Shown: one piece after another, positions 9,594 through 18,132 of the stretch
How the letters are laid out: the number at the start of each line of letters is the position of its first letter
Numbering within the stretch: position 1 is the stretch's first letter
The notes under the pieces: generated by a model
What the model was told of the DNA's origin: nothing
The model's input: the letters and a program-made list of their open reading frames with translations, nothing else
Databases searched by the model: none
Made by a program: the position numbers and the translations under genes
Assembly: GCA_022825065.1 (NCBI GenBank)
Contig: JAJDYR010000037.1
Location: 429,742 to 493,741, forward strand
Direction of reading: 5' to 3'
DNA from: a bacterium
Lineage (GTDB): Bacteria > UBA8248
DNA length: 64,000 nt

Positions 9594-10685
9594 ATGGACA
9601 ACGGCCAGAACCCCATCGAATACGCCTGGTATCTGCCCTCGAACAAGCGAGGCGACGCGACCCGTCTCGGCACGGGCGAGGTGGAGATACCGCCCGAGAT
9701 AGACTATCTCGTCCACGTGGCGCAGACGGCGGAGGCGAGCGGCCTCACGAACATGCTCATTCCGTGCAACACCTCGTGTTCGGACGGCTGGCTTTTGGCT
9801 TCCGCGATCGCCCGCGAAACGAGCAGCATCAAATTCTGCGTCGCCATACGGCCCGGCCTCACCACGCCGACCTTCGCCGTGCAGCAGGCGAACACGCTCG
9901 ATTTCATCTCGGGCGGGAGGCTGACGGTGAACGTCGTGCCCGGCGGCTCCTCGGTGGACGCGCGCCGCTACGGGGACTGGGCGGATCACGACGGACGCTA
10001 CGAGCGGGCGGATGAGTTTCTGGACATCGTGCGCGCGTTCTGGACGGACGGCGAGGGGAGGGTGAACTACGAGGGCGCGCATTACCAGGTGGAGGACGGC
10101 TTCGTCTTCCCCGGACCCGCGCGTCCGGGCGGGCCTCCGCTTTATTTCGGGGGAAGCTCGACGGCGGCGAAAAAGGTCATCTCCAAGCACGCCGACGTTT
10201 TCCTCAAGTGGGGGGAGCCCCCCTGGCAGATCGCCGAGGAATATGAAGAAGTGAAAAAAATGGCGCGCGAGGAGCATGGCCGCGAGTTGAGATTGGGCGT
10301 GCGCTTCCACATCCTGGTGCGCGAGGACGACGCGCAGGCCAAGGAAGAGGCCGAGTCCATCATCGCGGGCACGGCGTCCTACGGGGAGAGTTCCTCCGTC
10401 ACCGGCGAGGTGGCCGGGCAGGTGGAATCCGTCTCCCAGCAGCGGATGAACGCCATGACGGCGGAGGGAAAGCTCTGGCACGGGCCTGCGCTGTTTTCGG
10501 GCATCAACCTCGTGCGCCAGGGGGCGGGCACCATGCTCGTGGGAAGCCCCGAAGTGGTGGCCGACGCCATGCGCGAATACATCGAGGTGGGCGCCACCAC
10601 GTTCATCCTCTCCGGCTGGCCGCATGACGAAGAGGCGCGCAATTTCGGAAAATACCTTTTGCCGCTCTTGCCCGAGGCGGTGTGA
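9594..10685 (+). CDS. LLM class flavin-dependent oxidoreductase (SsuD/alkanesulfonate monooxygenase-like)
   Basis: 363 aa; FISGGRLTVNVVPGGSSVDARRYGDWADHDGRYERADEFLDIVRAFW. Confidence 0.85.
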   Translation: MDNGQNPIEYAWYLPSNKRGDATRLGTGEVEIPPEIDYLVHVAQTAEASGLTNMLIPCNTSCSDGWLLASAIARETSSIKFCVAIRPGLTTPTFAVQQANTLDFISGGRLTVNVVPGGSSVDARRYGDWADHDGRYERADEFLDIVRAFWTDGEGRVNYEGAHYQVEDGFVFPGPARPGGPPLYFGGSSTAAKKVISKHADVFLKWGEPPWQIAEEYEEVKKMAREEHGRELRLGVRFHILVREDDAQAKEEAESIIAGTASYGESSSVTGEVAGQVESVSQQRMNAMTAEGKLWHGPALFSGINLVRQGAGTMLVGSPEVVADAMREYIEVGATTFILSGWPHDEEARNFGKYLLPLLPEAV

Positions 10686-10702
10686 GGGGGTGTAAGGGTT
10701 TT

Positions 10703-10727
10703 GTAGGGACAGGTCACGACCTGTCCT
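10703..10727. repeat. imperfect palindrome GTAGGGACAGGTCACGACCTGTCCT
   Basis: Same family as 12410-12433 and 15171-15196. Confidence 0.7.
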
Positions 10728-10767
10728 TTTGTGGTAATGGCAACTCCCTTGAAAGAGAAATCCCATA

Positions 10768-10888
10768 AAGGCAACCCCCCCTACCCCCCCCTTGTCAGGG
10801 GGGTATAAAAAGACGATGCGCCCCCGGCGGGCAGAGGGGGTTTTGCTTTTTCTTGCCCCCCTGACAAGGGGGGGTAGGGGGGGTTGGT
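10768..10888. repeat. G/C-run interspersed repeat, copy 2
   Basis: AAAGGCAACCCCCCCTACCCCCCCTTGTCAGGGGGGTATAAAAAG ... CCCCCCTGACAAGGGGGGGTAGGGGGGGTT. Confidence 0.85.
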
Positions 10889-10926
10889 TTTCGACGAGGG
10901 AGGTCGGCGGTTCGCGCGAAATTGTC

Positions 10927-11967
10927 CTACCTCTCAATCAGGATATCCCCCGAAATCGAGGCCAAATCCTTACAACCCGCCAGCACCATGGATTTTTCGA
11001 GTTCCGCCTGCATGAGTTCGAGCATCTCCGCCACGCCGGCGGGGCCGTTCGCGAACAGGCCGAGGACGAGCGCCCGTCCCGAAGTCACGCCCTTCGCACC
11101 CCGCGCGAGCAGTTTCAAAACGTCGTCGCCTCTGCGGACGCCGCTTTCGGCCAGCACGAGCACGTCGTCCCCCACGGCGTCCACGACTTCGGGGAGGATT
11201 TCCATGGGATGAGCCCAGGAGGGCCCGTGCGCGCCCCCGTGCGTGGTGACGATGATGGAAGCGGCGCCGGCGTCGCGCGCGATGCGCGCCGTATCGGCCG
11301 AGCCCACCGCCTTGAATACGAAGGGAAGATTCGTCGCCTTTATGTAGCCTTCCAGAGCTTCCGACCGCTGGGGTTCGCATTCGGGGTTATAGAAGCCCGA
11401 TTCGAAATCCATGCCCACGGCGAAGGCGCCGGTGTCTTCGGCGAGTTTTAACGACGTGAGCGTGCGCTGTTTGTCGCGCCAGGGCTTCACGATGCGGATC
11501 GCGGAGGGATATGCGGCGGCCGCTTCGCGCCATACGTCGTCCGAACAGTCGCCTATCCAGTACTGCGTCCCGAAGCGCGCGGCGCCCCTGGCGACTTGTA
11601 AGAACCCGTCCGCCCAGTGGGCGGCCAGCGTGTTCGCGCTCATCGAACCCGTCATGATGGGGCTTTTGAGCTTCTTGCCGAGAAAATCGAACCCGGTGTC
11701 GGCGGAATCGGTGAGCATCAGGCGCATTTTCAGGCCGAAGCGCGTGAATCCCGCGAGCGCCGTCTGCGTGCCGGGGAGATCCGGCCCCAGGATGTCGTAG
11801 GGGTTTCCCCCGCCCGATTTTTCGATGTTCACCCGCGCCCTCTCGTACATCTCCCGATACGCCGCCTCCGTCATCTGTTCATACTCCTTCTCGCTTGAGG
11901 TTTCCCCGCTTGCCGGGACTTCCGGCTCCCGCGCGCCCGCTCCGCCTGCGTTTGGCGGATTCGCCAC
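10927..11967 (-). CDS. alpha-hydroxy-acid oxidizing protein (FMN-dependent, lactate oxidase-like)
   Basis: 346 aa; LKSPIMTGSMSANTLAAHWADGFLQVARGA; ASIIVTTHGGAHGPSWAHPMEILPEVVDAVGDDVLVLAESGVRRGDDVLKLLARGAKGVTSGRAL. Confidence 0.8.
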   Translation of the reverse strand: MANPPNAGGAGAREPEVPASGETSSEKEYEQMTEAAYREMYERARVNIEKSGGGNPYDILGPDLPGTQTALAGFTRFGLKMRLMLTDSADTGFDFLGKKLKSPIMTGSMSANTLAAHWADGFLQVARGAARFGTQYWIGDCSDDVWREAAAAYPSAIRIVKPWRDKQRTLTSLKLAEDTGAFAVGMDFESGFYNPECEPQRSEALEGYIKATNLPFVFKAVGSADTARIARDAGAASIIVTTHGGAHGPSWAHPMEILPEVVDAVGDDVLVLAESGVRRGDDVLKLLARGAKGVTSGRALVLGLFANGPAGVAEMLELMQAELEKSMVLAGCKDLASISGDILIER

Positions 11968-12046
11968 CCTGGGCTATCATTTCACACAAAATAAACGCAA
12001 GAGATAACCCGTTTCGGTTTTCAGACATCCTGAGGAGGACGCCACC

Positions 12047-12355
12047 ATGATGATGGTCATTCTACACTATCCCGCCGTTGCGCCCACGCTCGCCGAGGTC
12101 CGCGCGGACAAGGAGCAGGCCGCCGCCTTTTTCGAGAACGAGGTGCCCGGCCTCATCGACAAGACCTGGGGCATGAACGAGGAGACGGGGCGCATGGCGT
12201 CGGTCTACCACTTCGAGGACAAGGCCACCGCCGACGCCTGGTTCAACTCCGAGAAGCAGCGCAGCTTCCGCCGGGCGAACAACGCGAGCCTCGAATACTT
12301 CGACGTGGCGGCCATCGCGTACACGAAGCCGCTCAGGGAAGAGGCGACGGCGTAG
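12047..12355 (+). CDS. YdhR-like/ABM-fold putative monooxygenase
   Basis: 102 aa small alpha-beta barrel-like sequence: GLIDKTWGMNEETGRMASVYHFEDKATADAWFNSEKQRSFRR. Confidence 0.6.
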   Translation: MMMVILHYPAVAPTLAEVRADKEQAAAFFENEVPGLIDKTWGMNEETGRMASVYHFEDKATADAWFNSEKQRSFRRANNASLEYFDVAAIAYTKPLREEATA

Positions 12356-12409
12356 GATTCATAGGGGCGGGGAAGACGGCGTAACGAGTTTTTCGTAGCC
12401 GTGATGGGT

Positions 12410-12433
12410 AGGGACAGGTCGCGACCTGTCCCT
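12410..12433. repeat. 24-bp perfect palindrome AGGGACAGGTCGCGACCTGTCCCT
   Basis: Direct reading. Confidence 0.9.
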
Positions 12434-12557
12434 GCGCGAGAATTGCGCCATGCCTACGCACTCCGAGAGTAATGTCCGAGAAATATGACGCCTTGCCCGG
12501 AGCCTTTAAGACGGGAACTGAACGCCGCGTCCAAATAATTAAAAATGGATCGGATGG

Positions 12558-13817
12558 ATGATTACACTGGTTGAAGCTCTGAACTATCGATGTTTGCGGT
12601 ATGTTTCAAGACCCCTCTATCCGTTTCACGTTCTTGTAGGCCCGAACGCAAGTGGCAAGACCACTTTTCTCGACGTCGTTGGTTTTCTTCGGGACCTTGT
12701 ATCCGAGGGATTGGATGAGGCGTTATCCAGTCGCACCACGAACCCGGAAGAACTCCTCTTTAGGCGTGAGGGCGACAAGCTAGAACTGGCCATCGAGGCC
12801 CGTGTTCCGGAAGAATTGCGCAAACGGACTGCGAAGCCAGAGATGGACAAGGCGAGGTACGAAGTGGCTATCGGTTTCGACGAAACCAAGCGCCAGTTCG
12901 AATTCAAGGCCGAGAAGTTCTTGCTCAAGAAATCTCAGGCCATAGAATCACCTCAGTATTCACTGTTCCCCATGCCTCCCGAGGCGCCGGCATCGCTGTT
13001 GACAACTAAAGGTAGTCGTAATTACAAAACCGTGGTCAACAAAGTACAGGATGGAAATGACAATTTTTACAGCGAGACCTACCCTCAAGGGGGAAAGGGC
13101 TGGGCCCCCTCTTTCAAACTTGGGCCGCAAAAGTCGGCCCTCGGCAATCTTCCAGCGGATGAAAAATCCCTCCCGGTAGCTTCGTGGTTTCGAGAATATC
13201 TGAGTACTGGCGTACAACAGTTTGTTCTTAACAGCCTCGCGATCAGGCAACCTAGCCCGCCAACCCGAGTTGCGGGTTTCTTGCCCGACGGATCGAATTT
13301 GCCCTGGGTGGTTGCCCGCCTGCGGCAAGAAAACAAAGAAAGGCATGGTGACTGGATTGCACACCTTCGGACGGCGCTAGACGATCTCGTAGATATCACG
13401 ACTGTTGAGCGTCCGGAGGATAAACATTGCTATATGGTCTATGAATATAAGGGTGGTTTGAAAGTGCCTTCATGGATGGTGTCCGATGGCACGCTCCGGC
13501 TTACTGCGCTAACCTTGCCTGCTTATCTCGACGAGCTAAAAGGGATCTATCTGATCGAAGAGCCGGAGAACGGCATCCACCCACGCGCCGTGGCGACCGT
13601 TTATGATTCTCTCTCCTCGGTGTATGCAGCCCAGGTTCTACTGGCGACTCATTCACCGGTGGTCTTAAGCGAAGCTAAAATTGACGATGTGCTGTGTTTC
13701 GCCAAGGATGATTCGGGAGCGACGGATATTGTTCTTGGTTCCAAGCATCCCAAACTACAGCAGTGGCACGGAGAAGCCGATCTTGGGACGTTACTCGCCT
13801 CAGGGGTTTTGGGTTGA
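12558..13817 (+). CDS. AAA family ATPase (OLD/RecF-like)
   Basis: Walker A GPNASGKTTFLDV, Walker B YLIEEPENGIHP, H-loop LLATHSP. Confidence 0.88.
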   Translation: MITLVEALNYRCLRYVSRPLYPFHVLVGPNASGKTTFLDVVGFLRDLVSEGLDEALSSRTTNPEELLFRREGDKLELAIEARVPEELRKRTAKPEMDKARYEVAIGFDETKRQFEFKAEKFLLKKSQAIESPQYSLFPMPPEAPASLLTTKGSRNYKTVVNKVQDGNDNFYSETYPQGGKGWAPSFKLGPQKSALGNLPADEKSLPVASWFREYLSTGVQQFVLNSLAIRQPSPPTRVAGFLPDGSNLPWVVARLRQENKERHGDWIAHLRTALDDLVDITTVERPEDKHCYMVYEYKGGLKVPSWMVSDGTLRLTALTLPAYLDELKGIYLIEEPENGIHPRAVATVYDSLSSVYAAQVLLATHSPVVLSEAKIDDVLCFAKDDSGATDIVLGSKHPKLQQWHGEADLGTLLASGVLG

Positions 13818-14440
13818 AAGACCTTGTTATTGTCGTTGCCGACAAAAACTTGGAACACACTCTGAACGGGTTGCTTTCCAGGCCTGAGGCATTAGGCACC
13901 CGAGCCATAGAGACGGATATCTACCGCCATCCGCAACACGATCCAGGCTGTGCAGTACACGGTGTTGAATTCATTTCCAATTTTGCCAACCAATATCGCC
14001 ACGGTTTGCTCATGTTCGATCATGAAGGAAGCGGAAAAGAGACGGCGACTTCGCCTAAAGCGTTGCAAGAAAGCCTCAATGAGAGTTTCGCTATATCAGC
14101 TTGGGGCGAACAAGCCAAGGCCATTGTGCTTGCCCCTGAACTGGAGGTTTGGATTTGGGGCGATTCTCCGCACGTCGACGAGGTGACGGGATGGAGGAAC
14201 AGGGAGCCCGGTCTTCGTCAGTGGCTGGTCGGGCTAGGCTATTTGCAGGAAGGCGAAGCCAAACCCTCGCGACCGAAAGAGGCTTTCGAAGCAGCCCTGC
14301 GGGAAGCGCAGAAACCTCGCAGTGCATCCCTGTATCTGCAGATTGCGAAAAAGGTTTCCCTTCGCCGATGCAAGGATACGGCTTTTCTGGAATTCAAGAG
14401 TATATTGGTTAATTGGTTCCCACCCCAGGAATCAATCTGA
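13814..14440 (+). CDS. hypothetical protein, predicted partner/effector of the upstream ATPase
   Basis: TTGA start/stop overlap with the ATPase ORF; LVIVVADKNLEHTL ... GLLMFDHEGSGKE; acidic motifs suggestive of a TOPRIM-like or nuclease fold. Confidence 0.7.
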   Translation: MKDLVIVVADKNLEHTLNGLLSRPEALGTRAIETDIYRHPQHDPGCAVHGVEFISNFANQYRHGLLMFDHEGSGKETATSPKALQESLNESFAISAWGEQAKAIVLAPELEVWIWGDSPHVDEVTGWRNREPGLRQWLVGLGYLQEGEAKPSRPKEAFEAALREAQKPRSASLYLQIAKKVSLRRCKDTAFLEFKSILVNWFPPQESI

Positions 14441-14544
14441 AAAGAGATCGATACTGCGACATAATCTTCCCTGGAGGTCTGACGTGGCGCCGGGAGAGAG
14501 CGCATGAAACCTTTCTGAAAGAACAAAAGCTTGTTCGGGGTTCA

Positions 14545-14660
14545 GGAGGCGTCCGGCGGTCTCGATCTGGCTTCTTGCTTTGCTGCTCCTCGTGCTTTCC
14601 GCCGCGTCTGGTGGGTGGCGGTGCGACAGATTGCAAGCCCCCGGTCGAAAATGATGCCGC
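14545..14660 (+). pseudogene. relic of the N-terminal coding region of a PQQ-dependent sugar dehydrogenase (homologous to 16532-16655)
   Basis: LLALLLLVLSAASGGW relic vs LVVLLLLVLTAASGWAA; GGAGGCGTYYGGCGG and GTCGARAA..GATG also shared. Confidence 0.55.
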
Positions 14661-14698
14661 TATAACGATGAAAAGTGAAACGCTTGATAACTCCCCGT

Positions 14699-14989
14699 CT
14701 ACGCCCGCTTCGAGGCCCTCGCGGCGTGTTCGCGGAGTACGCGGTTCATTTCGGTCTGGTATCCCCGTCCGTTCGGGGCGTTCGCCCGGAACCAGGCCAC
14801 CACGTCGGCGTCGAGCCTGAGCGTAATCTGCCGCTTCACGGGCCGGTAGAGGAGGCCGCGCCTGGCGTCCGACCAATCCAGAATTTCGGGGATGTCGCTC
14901 GTATCGATCGCCTCATCGGGTAGGGCCGCGAGTGCCTCGATTTCCGCCCTCTGCTCCCCGGTGAGTTTTTTAGAAATCGCTTTCTCCAT
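14699..14989 (-). CDS. brnA: BrnA family antitoxin
   Basis: MEKAISKKLTGEQRAEIEALAALPDEAIDTSDIPEILDWSDARRGLLYRPVKRQITLRLDADVVAWFRANAPNGRGYQTEMNRVLREH; RHH-type, BrnA pattern. Confidence 0.85.
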   Translation of the reverse strand: MEKAISKKLTGEQRAEIEALAALPDEAIDTSDIPEILDWSDARRGLLYRPVKRQITLRLDADVVAWFRANAPNGRGYQTEMNRVLREHAARASKRA

Positions 14990-15090
14990 AGGCTTTCCTC
15001 TCTTGCGCCGTGGCCTTTCTGGCGGTGATGATGCGGCCCGTCTCGACGCCTGTTCGCGCGATTCTTGTCGTCATCCCATTCCCAGCGCAA
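14970..15090 (-). pseudogene. brnT: internally deleted BrnT toxin gene
   Basis: BrnT-like N terminus (L/M)RWEWDDDKNRAN joined out of frame to BrnT-like C terminus ETGRIITARKATAQERKAYGESDF*; most of the core missing. Confidence 0.75.
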
Positions 15091-15116
15091 CGAACCGGCT
15101 CCTTTGTAGCTTCTGT

Positions 15117-15145
15117 AATGTAGCTACATAAATGTATTGTGTCAA
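15117..15145 (-). promoter_or_regulatory. predicted brnTA promoter with operator palindrome ATGTAGCTACAT
   Basis: Minus strand TTGACA - 17 nt - TACATT, palindrome at 15118-15129 overlapping the -10. Confidence 0.6.
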
Positions 15146-15170
15146 GCAAGCGAATTTCGGCATGAATCTG

Positions 15171-15196
15171 TAGGGACAGGTCGCGACCTGTCCCTA
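15171..15196. repeat. 26-bp perfect palindrome TAGGGACAGGTCGCGACCTGTCCCTA
   Basis: Direct reading; same core as 12410-12433. Confidence 0.9.
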
Positions 15197-15279
15197 CGAA
15201 ATCACAACTCTTCCTTAACTCACCGGACGAGAATGACCAACAAAGCCGTCATTCCGGCGCAGGCTCTCGCCTTGAAAAC

Positions 15280-15384
15280 CAACCCCCCCTTAACAGGGGG
15301 GTATAAAAAGGCGACGCCCGCCGCCGGTAGAGGGGTTTTTGTTTTTTCTTGCCCCCTGACAAGGGGGGTAGGGGGGGTGCCTTT
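15280..15384. repeat. G/C-run interspersed repeat, copy 3
   Basis: CCAACCCCCCCTTAACAGGGGGGTATAAAAAGGCGAC ... CCCCCTGACAAGGGGGGTAGGGGGGGTG. Confidence 0.8.
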
Positions 15385-15449
15385 ATCCTCTGAGGAGGAT
15401 GACTTTTTCAAGAACCCCTCACTGGTCGCGTTTGTCCGAGAACCCACCG

Positions 15450-16184
15450 TCAATAACCCAAAACGCCGTAATCGCCGTCCAGGATCAGGCGGACCGAGAC
15501 GTAGAGCCCCAGCAGCGGGCATAGTATCCAGGGGGCATTCATCGTGAGGATGTAGATATACAGTTCGCCCCGGCTGATCCGGGCTTGCCGGTCGGCTACG
15601 AAGAAGCTGACCAGGTAGACCGACGTCATGTACGTCAATTGCCAGAACAGCATCACCCCGATAACCCCCGCGACGAGGGCGGGCAGTATATCGAACGTAT
15701 AGGCGGCGTAGAGGAGGAGTGTCGGGAGCGGCGTTGCAAAGCCGTTCGCGATATCCACGTTGAAACCGTAAGTGCGCCGGTCCGCGTAGGAGCCGTCGAA
15801 CTGTGCGTACGTCGCCCAGATGTCCGCCCACACCGTCGGCGACAGCGTCTTCGCAAGCGGAACTTTCGTGAGGAGGAATTGGACGGCCGGTGTTACGCCC
15901 GTCTCGTCCCGATGCTCGCGCCAGTACTCAGTGCGCGCCTCGATGTAGTCGCGTCTTAAGAACAGGCACGCCTCGAAATAGCAGATCAGCAGGTTGATCG
16001 AAAAGAACAGGCTCAAAACGGCATGGATGACGTCGAAATCCCCGCGAGCGCAGTAGCGACCGCCGACCCCGGCGAATGCCAGGACAGCGACGACCAGCGC
16101 GGCGAGCAGTCCCGCCGGCATCCCCAGGCGGCCCAGGCGTGCGCCGCGTTCGGGATGCGCTCGATCGGTTCGGTGTTCGGGCAT
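15450..16184 (-). CDS. polytopic membrane protein of unknown function
   Basis: About 6 hydrophobic segments; no family recognised; start trimmed to MPEHRTDRAHPERG. Confidence 0.65.
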   Translation of the reverse strand: MPEHRTDRAHPERGARLGRLGMPAGLLAALVVAVLAFAGVGGRYCARGDFDVIHAVLSLFFSINLLICYFEACLFLRRDYIEARTEYWREHRDETGVTPAVQFLLTKVPLAKTLSPTVWADIWATYAQFDGSYADRRTYGFNVDIANGFATPLPTLLLYAAYTFDILPALVAGVIGVMLFWQLTYMTSVYLVSFFVADRQARISRGELYIYILTMNAPWILCPLLGLYVSVRLILDGDYGVLGY

Positions 16185-16488
16185 GTATCCTGATCCTCGC
16201 AGATATTCTAGCGTCACAACTCCCTGCATTGTAATCGATCGATGCCCGCCCGCAATCCATGACGAATCGTTGCAACAGGTCGAACCATAATCGCAGTCAA
16301 GTCGTTATGGAGCGGGTTTTGGGGATGAGTCACGCGACACGCACACCCGCTCCTGCGAAACTATTGCGCTTGGGATTCACTACCCCTCAAGGGGGGAGTG
16401 AATCCCTTCTTCCTCGCTCGCCTTTATTCACTGGCGCCCATCCTTTGTCTCGCGATAAAATCCGCCCGAAGCCGCCGGGAGGAAGATC

Positions 16489-17652
16489 ATGAAAATTTTA
16501 TTGATGAATGCAATGCTTGCCCTCGGATGGAGGAGGCGTTTGGCGGCTTTGTCCTGCCTCGTCGTTTTGCTGCTCTTGGTGCTCACCGCCGCGTCGGGAT
16601 GGGCGGCGGTGCGGCAGACGGCGGCAGGCCCGATTTCTGTCGAGAAGATGGCGGGAAATCTCGACACCCCCTGGGGGATTGCGTTCCTGCCGGGCGGGGC
16701 GTTTCTCGTCACCGAGCGCGGCGGTTCACTTTTTCATTTTGACGCCGCGCGCCGCAGAATGAAAGTTTCGGGCGTCCCGAAAGTCTACGCCTGGGGGCAG
16801 GGCGGGCTGATGGACGTCGCCGCAGCACAAGATTTCTCGAAAACGCGCGAGATTTTCCTCACCTACTCGAAACCCCGCCGAGGCGGCGGAGGCACGGCGC
16901 TGGCCGTCGCCGCCCTTTCAGCCGACAACCGGAAGCTCGAGAACCTGCGCGTCATATTCGAGATGGCGTCGCCTTCCCCCGGAGGCCGGCATTTCGGCTC
17001 GCGGGTCATCGAGGCGCCCGACGGCACGCTCTTTCTCACTTTGGGCGAGAGGGGAATCCCCGAAACGGCGCAGGACCTCTCGCTGCACCACGGCAAGATA
17101 ATCCGCATCCGCCGCGACGGGAGCATTCCGCCGGACAACCCATTCGCGGGGCGGGCGGGGGCGCGTCCCGAGATATGGTCGTGGGGCCACAGGAACCCGC
17201 AGGGCGCCGCGCTCGACGCGGCGGGCGCTCTCTGGGCCGTCGAGCACGGCGCGCGGGGCGGCGACGAGATAAACCGGGTCAGAAAAGGGCGCAACTACGG
17301 GTGGCCCGTCATCGCCTACGGGCGGCACTACTGGGGCGGTAAGATCGGCGTTGGCGCCGCGAAAGAGGGGATGGAGCAGCCCGATTTCTACTGGGACCCC
17401 TCTATCGCGCCCTGCGGGATGGCGATCTACTCAGGAAAGCTGTGGCCGGCCTGGCGCGGGCATTTTTTCGTGAGTTCCCTCAAGTTCGATTACATCTCCC
17501 GCCTCGATCCCAAAGGCGGCCTCAGGGAAGTGGAGCGGCTCGCGTTCCCCGAGACGGGCCGCGTGCGTGACGTCCAGGAAGCGCCCGACGGCTCGATCTG
17601 GTTCCTGTCCGAGGAGAGGGAGGCGGTCTACAGGATCAGGCCCGTTCGGTAG
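16489..17652 (+). CDS. PQQ-dependent sugar (glucose/sorbosone) dehydrogenase
   Basis: Signal peptide; NLDTPWGIAFLPGGAFLVTERGG; EIWSWGHRNPQGAALDAAGALWAVEHGARGGDEINRVRKGRNYGWPVI. Confidence 0.9.
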   Translation: MKILLMNAMLALGWRRRLAALSCLVVLLLLVLTAASGWAAVRQTAAGPISVEKMAGNLDTPWGIAFLPGGAFLVTERGGSLFHFDAARRRMKVSGVPKVYAWGQGGLMDVAAAQDFSKTREIFLTYSKPRRGGGGTALAVAALSADNRKLENLRVIFEMASPSPGGRHFGSRVIEAPDGTLFLTLGERGIPETAQDLSLHHGKIIRIRRDGSIPPDNPFAGRAGARPEIWSWGHRNPQGAALDAAGALWAVEHGARGGDEINRVRKGRNYGWPVIAYGRHYWGGKIGVGAAKEGMEQPDFYWDPSIAPCGMAIYSGKLWPAWRGHFFVSSLKFDYISRLDPKGGLREVERLAFPETGRVRDVQEAPDGSIWFLSEEREAVYRIRPVR

Positions 17653-17661
17653 ATTTCTGCT

Positions 17662-18132
17662 TCATTTCTTCGGTTTCATACCGTGGCCCCCATGTTTCAT
17701 CGCCTTGCCTTTGTCGCCATGGGACACCCCGGATTTATGCCCGCCGCGCCCTTTCATTCCGCCGAAATGGAGCTTCTTGATCAGGCGGTCCCGGCCCGGC
17801 TTGGTGAAGTCCAGCTTGAGCGCCCACTCTCCCGTCATTTCCAGGTGAACCCGCGCCCGGTAGGTTCCGGGGGTTCCGCCCGGCTCCGCGGGCGCCGGAC
17901 GCACGTTGTGGGCGCCGGGCATGGACGGCATATCGGCGCCGACCGTGAACTCGGCGCCTGCGACCGGCGTGCCGCTCTTCTTGCCCTTGAGGGAGATCAT
18001 GCAGTCGTAGACCAGCTTCTTCTCCGCCGGCTTGCATTCCACCTCGGCCACCTTTCGCTCGCCCGCCGCCGGCATCGGCGACAGCACCAATCCGCCAACA
18101 GCGAAAACGGTGAATAAAAGGGTTTTCAGCAT
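17662..18132 (-). CDS. secreted FixH/YtkA-like domain protein with His/Gly/Lys-rich C-terminus
   Basis: GAEFTVGADMPSMPGAHNVRPAPAEPGGTPGTYRARVHLEMTGEWALKLDF; tail HFGGMKGRGGHKSGVSHGDKGKAMKHGGHGMKPKK. Confidence 0.7.
   Translation of the reverse strand: MLKTLLFTVFAVGGLVLSPMPAAGERKVAEVECKPAEKKLVYDCMISLKGKKSGTPVAGAEFTVGADMPSMPGAHNVRPAPAEPGGTPGTYRARVHLEMTGEWALKLDFTKPGRDRLIKKLHFGGMKGRGGHKSGVSHGDKGKAMKHGGHGMKPKK

Noticed and set aside
9486-10937. 483-aa minus ORF opposite the LLM oxidoreductase
   Set aside because: Shadow frame extended through repeat DNA
14836-15090. 84-aa ORF beginning LRWEWDDDKNRAN as an intact protein
   Set aside because: After the first 13 residues the frame departs from BrnT; better explained as a deletion/frameshift relic
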